In this document: piece after piece, positions 6,830 through 14,533 of the stretch | Position numbering within the stretch: the stretch's first letter is position 1 | Layout: each line of letters opens with the position of its first letter | Source of the DNA: Flavobacterium tagetis | Lineage (GTDB): Bacteria; Bacteroidota; Bacteroidia; Flavobacteriales; Flavobacteriaceae | DNA length: 64,000 nt | Assembly: GCF_016735615.1 (NCBI RefSeq) | Contig: NZ_JAERSF010000001.1 | Location: 620,001 to 684,000 of the forward strand | Direction: 5' to 3' | Translations under genes and position numbers: made by a program | Notes under the pieces: generated by a model | The model's database searches: none | Seen by the model: only the letters and a program-made list of their open reading frames with translations | Told to the model about the DNA's origin: nothing

Positions 6830-9094
6830 TTAATACGTTCCGTTACTCATTTTAGTTAAAACTTCTTTCATTTGATTTGCAGTTTCTACATCAATATCAC
6901 TAGTAATAAATTTTACTGCTAAAACCTGTGTTTCGATAGCTTTTTGTGCCTGCCCATCTTTATAATACAATTGTGCTAAAGTATCTAAATAGTACGGATT
7001 ATTTTTAGATATCACCAAACTATATTCAGACCATTTAATTGCCTCTTTAATAAAGTTTGAATTCTGTGGTTTTAATACCACTGTCCATGCTGCATTGTTG
7101 CAAATATCCGAATGGTAAAGCTTAAACGAACTCCATCCATCATAAGAATAACTTGAGCTAGAATCTAAACCTCCAAAAATAGCGTCTAATTTTTCAATCG
7201 GACTTGGTCCTGCTAATGTATTATCAAAATACATATTGAACTCTCTTAAATAAGTTATGTTAGAACCATCTTTTTCTTCAATTTGGCTTAAATAGTAGAA
7301 GTAATTTCTATAAACATCAAAATTCCCTTTTCCAGAAGCAATGATTTTCTTATAAATTGAATTGATTTTTTCTTTATTCATTTCTCCAGAAACTCCATCT
7401 TGAGAAAGATAAAGATTTTGCTGCAATGCATCTGAAATTTCAGAAACTACATTTCCAATGGCATGAAGTTCTCCTTGTTTACTATTAAAATTAGTACGAT
7501 TACTTTCAATATCTTCTGAGTGATTTAGTAAATAATCGATAGCCAAGAAATCTGTATCATTTAGAATTCTGTCTGTATTGAAAAGCTGTTTTGTAAATCC
7601 TTGATTTTTGATTTCTTTAATAATTGTCTCAGCCAAATACATGTTTATGGCTTTATCTTTTTGATGTGCCTCAATCAATTTTTTCCAAGTTTGAGCTACT
7701 TCTTTCTGATCTAGAGCCGTTTTTGTAATTACAAAATCAGTAGAATTAGGATCGTTTACAGAATAATCTGAATCATAATCATAAGATGCTTCTAACAAAG
7801 CCGCTTTATTAAAAGCACTAATTAAATCTGCATCTGAAGCTTTTTTGTTCTTTAAAACTTTATCTATAGAAAGGAACGCATTTGCTTTTTGAAGCCTCTT
7901 ATAAAAATCACCATAGTAGCTAAACTGATATTGCTGCGTTGTTAAATCTGATTTTGCAACAGCAAGCAAATCACCGTTTCCACTTAAAACCAATAGGCTT
8001 GGATCATTAGTGATTTTATTATTTTTCAGCCATTTTTTATCATCGGCTCCAGCCAAATAATAATTATAGATGTCATAAAGAGCATTATAAGAATCATACA
8101 TATTATATCCTGTCTGCGTTTCCTGCTCTTTTACAAAAGCATCAAAACTTTCTTTTGCAGTTTTATTCTTGTTGTCAACTACAACAACTAGAAACTTATT
8201 GCTCGCAGTTTTAGTAGATTCTATTGCTTTTTTTAAACTATTTTCGATTTTCAATTTAAAATCATAAGTCGTATACGCTGGTGGCGCAATTGTAGCATCA
8301 AGCGGCGCAGCTTCCACTACTGCAGCAGCACTATCTATTACAACTTCAGAACCAAAATCATCATTGATTAAAGTATTTTCTTTTCCTGGATAAGTCCACT
8401 TTGGGATAATTTGTGTTTCTACAGGAACTATTGCAGCAACTTTAATTGGTTGCTCCTGTTTTTCGTTGATAAATACCAAAGGATCTTTTCCATATTGATC
8501 AGAAATTTTCAATTCTTTCGTTTTTTGATCAAAAGATCCAATAAGATTTAAATCATTTAAAACCGCTAAATCATAATTGATTGTTACTTCTGAAACATCT
8601 TTTGGCAATGCATATTTATTTACATCACTTTTTCCGTCATAATCTTCATAAACCAAATAAAGAAAATCGGTTTTATCTATTTCAAACTCTAAATCGGTAT
8701 TTGTCCATTCAGGATCAACTTTCGATTTTATGTCTGAAAGTTTCTGGTATTGAACAGATTCTGAACCTTTTTGGGTTCCTATATAAAATGAGTAATAAGA
8801 CGGATTCAAGAATTTAATCTTAACTTTTTTTGCCTTTTTATCTTTAACAAAAGAAAGATCAAATATGTTTACTTTATTATTAGTGCTTTTTAAGAAAACT
8901 AGCGAATCGCCTTTAATCTCATAACCTCCCGAGTAAAAAACCAATTCGTATTTATTATCCTCTAATAAATTTAACTTAATCTTCCCCCCTTTGTTTGTAG
9001 ATAAATAGGTTCCTTTTTCAATGCCATTTGTTTGAGAGAAAGAAACAAACATTCCAGCAAACAAGAGTAAAAAACTCCATGTAAAATTGCGCAT
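6830..9094 (-). CDS. Uncharacterised secreted protein with thioredoxin-like and TPR-like regions
   Basis: A 754-residue protein with a signal peptide (residues 1-20, ending FSQ). I do not recognise a named family. The N-terminal 120 residues look beta-rich. A region around 310-400 reads like a thioredoxin-like fold (KFLVVVVDNKNK ... DPSLLVLSGNGDLLAVA) but lacks a CxxC pair. The C-terminal part is helical with TPR-like spacing (AIKWSEYSLVISKNNPYYLDTLAQLYY). It is probably periplasmic or surface-exposed. It is a single-gene transcript with its own promoter, convergent with metK. Function unknown. Confidence 0.7.
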   Translation of the reverse strand: MRNFTWSFLLLFAGMFVSFSQTNGIEKGTYLSTNKGGKIKLNLLEDNKYELVFYSGGYEIKGDSLVFLKSTNNKVNIFDLSFVKDKKAKKVKIKFLNPSYYSFYIGTQKGSESVQYQKLSDIKSKVDPEWTNTDLEFEIDKTDFLYLVYEDYDGKSDVNKYALPKDVSEVTINYDLAVLNDLNLIGSFDQKTKELKISDQYGKDPLVFINEKQEQPIKVAAIVPVETQIIPKWTYPGKENTLINDDFGSEVVIDSAAAVVEAAPLDATIAPPAYTTYDFKLKIENSLKKAIESTKTASNKFLVVVVDNKNKTAKESFDAFVKEQETQTGYNMYDSYNALYDIYNYYLAGADDKKWLKNNKITNDPSLLVLSGNGDLLAVAKSDLTTQQYQFSYYGDFYKRLQKANAFLSIDKVLKNKKASDADLISAFNKAALLEASYDYDSDYSVNDPNSTDFVITKTALDQKEVAQTWKKLIEAHQKDKAINMYLAETIIKEIKNQGFTKQLFNTDRILNDTDFLAIDYLLNHSEDIESNRTNFNSKQGELHAIGNVVSEISDALQQNLYLSQDGVSGEMNKEKINSIYKKIIASGKGNFDVYRNYFYYLSQIEEKDGSNITYLREFNMYFDNTLAGPSPIEKLDAIFGGLDSSSSYSYDGWSSFKLYHSDICNNAAWTVVLKPQNSNFIKEAIKWSEYSLVISKNNPYYLDTLAQLYYKDGQAQKAIETQVLAVKFITSDIDVETANQMKEVLTKMSNGTY

Positions 9095-9125
9095 GATTAC
9101 GTTTTTAGTTGTTAATAATATAGCG

Positions 9126-9154
9126 CAAAGATATTTGATTCTTCATTAAACAAA
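9126..9154 (-). promoter_or_regulatory. Promoter of the 754-aa secreted protein gene
   Basis: On the minus strand TTTG (9154-9151), 17 bases, TATCTTTG (9133-9126). It is placed about 30 bases before the ATG at 9094. Confidence 0.6.
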
Positions 9155-9186
9155 TCACAAAAACCACAATATTAGCAACAAAAATA

Positions 9187-11874
9187 CTACAAATTGTATT
9201 TCATTGAAAATATGATGTAGCGTGGTTGAACCGTATATTGAGAAACTCGTGTTGAGAACTGCGAAAAGCTGTCATCATTAAGATAAGTGGTGTTCAGCAG
9301 ATTGGTTGCCGAGATTTTATATTCCCATTTGCTATTCTTTTTTTGATAAATTAAACTGGCGCTTAAAAAATCATATTCGTTATCAACGGTTTTATCTCCA
9401 TTATAATAATGGTAGAATTCGTATTCTGAAACAAAAGAAAAACTATCCAAGAAATAATAATCTAACCTTGCAAATGGTTTATCAGTGTAAAAAGTTGAAC
9501 CGCTGTATTTATTAACCAAAAGGTTATATCCAAATTCGATATTTGGAAGATTTTTATAATTTGTTGAAGCTCGTACAGTATAACTCTGACTGAAACTCTC
9601 TGTTGTTGACAATTGATTGTTCTGAATATTATTGAATTTTGACCAATTAAAAGTTGCATTTGCAGAGGCTTTATAATTCTTTAAAAACGAACGCCCATAA
9701 TTTCCCATTCCTGTAAAAGTCTCATCAGCTAAATTGGAATTGTACGGAACAGAAGACTGATTAATTCCGTCAAAATTGGCTTTTGTTTTAATGGCATCTA
9801 CTTTTCTTGTATAAGTTGCATTGGCAAAAATGTTCTCGAAATTGAACATATTATACTTAAAATAACGAAGCGAATGCACTTGTGAAGTAGCATTTTCTAA
9901 GAAACGATTTCCGCGGAACAAACTGCTGTAATCAGATAAAACGTAACCAGCTGCCAATTGATTAATATCGGTAAAATCATTTGTAAGAGAGAAATTATAA
10001 GTAAGTGTTTCAGACTTTTTGATTTGATATAGAGCAAAGAAATCGGGAAGCACTTTCACAAAATTCTGAGAATAATCAGTTCCCAATTGTCCATTTATCA
10101 TTTGATATGTATGCAGACTTACTCCAGGCGTCAAAGTAAATTTTCCAGTCAAGATTTTATAATGAAAGCCTACAAAAGCATCATTAAATCTGTAATCTAC
10201 ATCGTTATTATTCTCTGAATTATTTAAATCATTTCTGTCTCCATTATCTAACATTTGAAAAATATGAGAATCGAAGTTCTGATAAGAATAGGTATTTCCT
10301 AATGTAATATTGATATTACTTTTTGGCGTTACCATATAATGGTAATCCAGTTTGGCATCTAGCTTATTAGTTTTTACAAAACGATTCTGGTTGTAATCAT
10401 TTCTAGATTGTGTAACATCATATCCTGACAAAGCAAAAGGAAGCGTTTGTAAATTGGCATTATAAAATGGATTTTCGTCCTGATATAAATGCTGCATTTC
10501 AAAAGCAAAAATATTTTTAGCACTTTGTGTATAATACAAACTCAAATTTTGGTTAACAGAAGTAGGATCTTGCTTTTTAGTTGTAAAAATATCTTCTGAA
10601 GTCGCGACATTCTGAACAATCTGTTCTCTAAACAAATCTGAATATTCTTCTTGTTTTGTCAGCTTTGTTAAGATGTCATAATCAAACTGAAATTTGTCGC
10701 TTGGCTTGTATGTTGAACTTAATTTAAAAAGACCCAAATTATTCTTTTGACTTGTATTTTCATCACGTCTCTGCTGATCTCCAGAATCTAAAATTGTTGT
10801 CTGAGATTTTGTTTCTAATTGCGTTTTTGAAGTCGAGAGAATCCCAAAACCACTTAAATTCCAAGCTTTATTAACTGAATAAGCAAAGTTTGTTGCTCCA
10901 AATTTGGTTTCAATTTCTTTAGCGCGATTGTTTCGAAGCAATGAAATTCCTAAATCATTAGAAGAAACATTAAAATTGCTGCCTCCTTTTTTCATCACAT
11001 TTTTAAAACCTCCTGTAAACTTAAAGTAATCCTGTGCTGTAAGAGGCAATTCGCCAATATTATTAAAATTGGTAATTAAATTAATACTGTATTTTGGACT
11101 GTAATAGAACAGTTTCGGATTAATGATATATCTACTGTCCAATTCTGCAACACCAATTCCTGCAGTAACGTCTCCAAACCAAAAGTTCTTTTTGCCTTCT
11201 TTCAGTTTAATATTCATCGCTACATTATCCTGATCGTTTTCTAGACCTTTTAACTGGCTTATTTCGTTATAATTTCTTAAAACCTGGACTTTATCAATAG
11301 CATCAGCAGGAATATTTTTAACACCTAGTTTTGTGTCTCCGTCAAAAAAGTCTTTTCCTTCCACCATTAATTTACTGACTTTTTTCCCTTCAACTTCGAT
11401 TTCTCCATCGGCATTTACCTCAACTCCTGGAAGTTTTTTTAAGACATCTTCAAGCTTTTTTTCGGTTCCAGATTTAAAAGAATCAGCATTATAAACAATT
11501 GTGTCACCTTTTATAGAAACAGGCATTTCACGAACAATTTCAACACCTTCCAATTCTATTCCTGCGCCATCCAAAACAATATTCTGATTCATATTTTCAG
11601 ACTTTGTTGACACTGAAATTTCTTTAGACTTCATTCCCAAATAACTCACTTTAATAGTATAAGCAGTATTAGGTTTTAAAGTCAGCTGAAATTTTCCTTT
11701 GTCATTCGTAATTCCATAAGAATCCATTGCTTTTGTACCATTATTAATAGCCATAATATTGGCCATTTCTAACGGATTTTTCTGTTCGTCCTGAATCAAA
11801 CCGTCAAAACGGACACTTTGCGAAAAGGAAATAGAAGTAAAAAGTATGGCAAATAAAAAAAGTATCTTATTCAT
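9187..11874 (-). CDS. Outer membrane beta-barrel protein with carboxypeptidase-regulatory domain (TonB receptor-like)
   Basis: An 895-residue protein starting at MNKILFLFAILF. An in-frame ATG 27 codons upstream gives no signal peptide and overlaps the preceding gene, so it is rejected. Order: signal peptide to about residue 19 (ISFSQ), carboxypeptidase-D-like regulatory domain at about 20-100, plug-like segment at about 115-230 (DTIVYNADSFKSG, EDVLKKLPGVEV, VEGKDFFDGD), then a long beta barrel ending in MKYNL. This architecture is the flavobacterial OMP family that sits beside GLPGLI genes. It is the second gene of a two-gene unit, 49 bases after the GLPGLI gene. The substrate is unknown. Confidence 0.85.
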   Translation of the reverse strand: MNKILFLFAILFTSISFSQSVRFDGLIQDEQKNPLEMANIMAINNGTKAMDSYGITNDKGKFQLTLKPNTAYTIKVSYLGMKSKEISVSTKSENMNQNIVLDGAGIELEGVEIVREMPVSIKGDTIVYNADSFKSGTEKKLEDVLKKLPGVEVNADGEIEVEGKKVSKLMVEGKDFFDGDTKLGVKNIPADAIDKVQVLRNYNEISQLKGLENDQDNVAMNIKLKEGKKNFWFGDVTAGIGVAELDSRYIINPKLFYYSPKYSINLITNFNNIGELPLTAQDYFKFTGGFKNVMKKGGSNFNVSSNDLGISLLRNNRAKEIETKFGATNFAYSVNKAWNLSGFGILSTSKTQLETKSQTTILDSGDQQRRDENTSQKNNLGLFKLSSTYKPSDKFQFDYDILTKLTKQEEYSDLFREQIVQNVATSEDIFTTKKQDPTSVNQNLSLYYTQSAKNIFAFEMQHLYQDENPFYNANLQTLPFALSGYDVTQSRNDYNQNRFVKTNKLDAKLDYHYMVTPKSNINITLGNTYSYQNFDSHIFQMLDNGDRNDLNNSENNNDVDYRFNDAFVGFHYKILTGKFTLTPGVSLHTYQMINGQLGTDYSQNFVKVLPDFFALYQIKKSETLTYNFSLTNDFTDINQLAAGYVLSDYSSLFRGNRFLENATSQVHSLRYFKYNMFNFENIFANATYTRKVDAIKTKANFDGINQSSVPYNSNLADETFTGMGNYGRSFLKNYKASANATFNWSKFNNIQNNQLSTTESFSQSYTVRASTNYKNLPNIEFGYNLLVNKYSGSTFYTDKPFARLDYYFLDSFSFVSEYEFYHYYNGDKTVDNEYDFLSASLIYQKKNSKWEYKISATNLLNTTYLNDDSFSQFSTRVSQYTVQPRYIIFSMKYNL

Positions 11875-11923
11875 TATAAGAATATTGAAATTTTGGATTT
11901 TGAAAATTGGAATTTTAAATACA

Positions 11924-12811
11924 TTATCTTCCCATTGGAGGAGGCCCGCCTGCACGGCCGCGATTCATCTCCCTGAATCCTTCCATTTTTTTAATTACCG
12001 TTTCATCGTATTCTTTCTGAGAAATTACTTTTCCTTTCTTAGAAGGTTTTATTTCCACTTTATCTTTGGCATTCAAAACAATTTTCGAACACAAGATTGT
12101 AGTTGTTCCATCGTTAATTTCTAAAATTAATCCTGGAAGTCCCCAGTAATTTTCTGGTCCTTGATTAATCGGAATTTCTGGTGTATACCAAGCTGTTACA
12201 ACTATCTCTTTTGGAATTTCAAAATTGTCTGCGAAATTGGTTTTTGTCTCGCCCGAGGTCTTTTTAACTTCGTCTTTTTTGTCGTCATTGTTTTTAGGTC
12301 TAAAGTTTCTGAAATCAGTTTTGCTAGCCTGTTTTACTGCTGTCGCTTTGAAGCAATTGTAACCACCTATTTGTTTGGTTTCCTGTTCTAATTTCCATTC
12401 TAATTTTGGAAGAGAATCTACAACAAGAAATTCCTTGCCCATAAATTCTTTATCGACCGTATACGTTTTTGCCTTTACATCTTTATAAAAAGTACCGCCA
12501 CCGCCAGTAAGTGAGCCAAACATAACTCTAAAACCTCCTTGCTGTTGACCAGGCGCTTCTAGCTTTTCCTCTTCTTTATAAATTGATGCAGCTTTATCGA
12601 AATTTAAAATGAATGTTTTTTCGAGCATTTTTTTCATGCGCTCTTCCATGTTTTTCTGCATTTCTGGCGTAATATCTCTATTTCCGCGCATTCCCTCAAA
12701 TTTTGGCGCCTGTGTTTTTGACTCGTAAACGGCCATTCCTTGAAAATCTTTTTGAGCTTGAATTTGCATAGAAACAAGCAGTAAAGTCATATAAAAAAAT
12801 ATCTTTTTCAT
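11924..12811 (-). CDS. GLPGLI family secreted protein
   Basis: A 295-residue protein with a signal peptide (MKKIFFYMTLLLVSMQIQAQ). It carries the family-defining motif in ENYWGLPGLILEINDG near residue 240. It ends in the unusual low-complexity tail GRAGGPPPMGR. The start at 12811 is chosen because the longer frame adds 23 residues that destroy the signal peptide. GLPGLI proteins are Bacteroidota-specific, exported and of unknown function, and usually precede a TonB-receptor-like barrel, as here. The two products probably act together at the outer membrane (inference). Confidence 0.9.
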   Translation of the reverse strand: MKKIFFYMTLLLVSMQIQAQKDFQGMAVYESKTQAPKFEGMRGNRDITPEMQKNMEERMKKMLEKTFILNFDKAASIYKEEEKLEAPGQQQGGFRVMFGSLTGGGGTFYKDVKAKTYTVDKEFMGKEFLVVDSLPKLEWKLEQETKQIGGYNCFKATAVKQASKTDFRNFRPKNNDDKKDEVKKTSGETKTNFADNFEIPKEIVVTAWYTPEIPINQGPENYWGLPGLILEINDGTTTILCSKIVLNAKDKVEIKPSKKGKVISQKEYDETVIKKMEGFREMNRGRAGGPPPMGR

Positions 12812-13032
12812 TTCATTTTCTTTAAGTGAGTAAATCCGACAAAACTTACATTCAAATGTATTATTAATTTTAAAATTCAAAAAACTAAATATATAAACGG
12901 CATTAAGGTATAGATAGAACCGCTTATTTTTTAGACTATTAGATTTTAAAAAGGTTTAAGGCTCAAAATTGAAATTTTAAAGAGAGTTTTTTGTAATTTG
13001 GTACTCTTGTAAAATAATTTTCAATTTGTAAA

Positions 13033-13839
13033 ATGGTGCAAAAAATTATATTTTCTTTATTTCTTTTCTGCACTTTTCATGCGCTTTCAGCTCAGGATTT
13101 GAGTATAAATCCAACTTTAATTTCCCAATATAAAAATACTTCTGATACGTTTTTAGGATATGATGCTTTTGGATATTCTTATCAGATAACAAATAATGTT
13201 TTTAGTAAAATTAAAGGAAAAGAAATCTTCGAATACAAGAATGTTTCTTTGGGAAAAATCACGAAAGTTGACCTTCAAAATCCGTTAAAAATTGTTTTGT
13301 TTTATGAAGATTTCAATAGTGTTGTTTTGTTGGACAATCAATTAAATAAAATGACCGAAATTAATTTTTCGCAGAATGCAAATCCAATTGTAGTAAGTGC
13401 CATCGGAATGTCTACGCAAAATCAATTATGGATTTATAACACTTTAAACCAGCAGATTGGTCTTTTTGATTATTTAAAAAATGAATACAAAACGGTTTCA
13501 ATTCCGCTGACTGAACCTATTCAGTATTATCAAACCGATTTTAATACTTTCTATTGGATTGACAAGAAAAATAATTGGTACTCTTGTGACATTTTTGGAA
13601 AGATAACTTCGTTAGGGAAAATTGCTAATTTTGATAAAATTTCTATCGTTAACTCTTCTCAATATCTTTTCGCTAAGGGTAATTTATTGTATTTTAAAGG
13701 ATTTAATAAATCAAATCCTGAGGTAATTTCTGAAATTAAAGTTTTAGAAAAAACCTTTGACAATTTTTATTACAAAGACCAAATTTTATCTATTTTTACA
13801 GCTACAGATATATCAAATTATAAAATCGTAACACCGTAA
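13033..13839 (+). CDS. Hypothetical secreted protein preceding the deoxynucleoside kinase
   Basis: A 268-residue protein with a signal peptide (MVQKIIFSLFLFCTFHALSAQ). The body is a succession of short beta repeats (for example WIYNTLNQQIGLFDYLKNEYKTV, FYWIDKKNNWYSCDIFGK), which suggests a small beta-propeller-like fold. No catalytic motif is visible and the family is not recognised. Its stop overlaps the next start in TAATG, so it is translationally coupled to the kinase gene although the products are in different compartments. A -7-like TAATTTG lies at 12994-13000. Confidence 0.7.
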   Translation: MVQKIIFSLFLFCTFHALSAQDLSINPTLISQYKNTSDTFLGYDAFGYSYQITNNVFSKIKGKEIFEYKNVSLGKITKVDLQNPLKIVLFYEDFNSVVLLDNQLNKMTEINFSQNANPIVVSAIGMSTQNQLWIYNTLNQQIGLFDYLKNEYKTVSIPLTEPIQYYQTDFNTFYWIDKKNNWYSCDIFGKITSLGKIANFDKISIVNSSQYLFAKGNLLYFKGFNKSNPEVISEIKVLEKTFDNFYYKDQILSIFTATDISNYKIVTP

Positions 13840-14453
13840 TGCACATAGCAATAGCAGGAAATATAGGCGCAGGAAAAACTACTCTGACCAAATTATTGGC
13901 GAAACATTTCAAATGGGAACCTCATTATGAAGATGTAGTTGACAATCCGTACTTGGATGATTTCTATCATCAGATGGAGCGTTGGTCGTTCAATCTTCAG
14001 ATTTATTTCCTAAACAGCCGTTTCCGTCAAGTGCAGCAAATTCGCGAAAGCGGAAAAAAAATCATTCAGGACAGAACGATTTACGAAGATGCACATATTT
14101 TCGCTCCCAACTTATATGCAATGGGATTAATGACAAGTCGTGATTTTGAAAATTACACGTCTTTGTTCGAATTGATGGAATCATTGGTTAAAGCTCCAGA
14201 TTTATTGATTTATTTAAGAAGTTCGATTCCGAATTTAGTTGGACAAATTCACAAACGTGGACGCGAATACGAAAACTCTATTTCTATCGATTATTTAAGC
14301 CGTTTGAATGAAAGATACGAAGCTTGGATTCAGACTTATAGCAAAGGAAAATTACTAATAATTGACGTTGACAACATTAATTTTGTTGACAATCCTGAAG
14401 ATTTAGGAGATATTATTAATAAAATTGATGCTGAACTGAACGGATTATTTTAA
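13839..14453 (+). CDS. Deoxynucleoside kinase
   Basis: Cytosolic salvage kinase of the dNK/dCK/dGK family, phosphorylating deoxynucleosides with ATP. The 204-residue product has the P-loop GNIGAGKTT (residues 7-15), the substrate motif with Glu (EPHYEDVVDNPYLDDFY), DRTIYEDAHIF with the catalytic DR pair near residue 77, and the Arg-rich lid HKRGREYE near 133-140. Base specificity (dA, dG or dC) cannot be set from this. It is the last gene of a two-gene unit before a strong terminator. Confidence 0.88.
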   Translation: MHIAIAGNIGAGKTTLTKLLAKHFKWEPHYEDVVDNPYLDDFYHQMERWSFNLQIYFLNSRFRQVQQIRESGKKIIQDRTIYEDAHIFAPNLYAMGLMTSRDFENYTSLFELMESLVKAPDLLIYLRSSIPNLVGQIHKRGREYENSISIDYLSRLNERYEAWIQTYSKGKLLIIDVDNINFVDNPEDLGDIINKIDAELNGLF

Positions 14454-14474
14454 AACATAATCTACACAAATATA

Positions 14475-14506
14475 AAAATGCCTCTAAATAATTTTAGAGG
14501 CATTTT
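14475..14506. terminator. Bidirectional terminator between the deoxynucleoside kinase gene and hppA
   Basis: 14-bp perfect arms (aaaatgcctctaaa/tttagaggcatttt) with a 4-nt loop, between convergent genes. Confidence 0.88.
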
Positions 14507-14533
14507 CTATTTTAATAAATTCTGTCAAAGTTA

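Noticed and set aside
11875..11955. Longer start (27 extra codons) for the outer-membrane barrel gene
   Set aside because: It overlaps the GLPGLI gene end and would bury the signal peptide.
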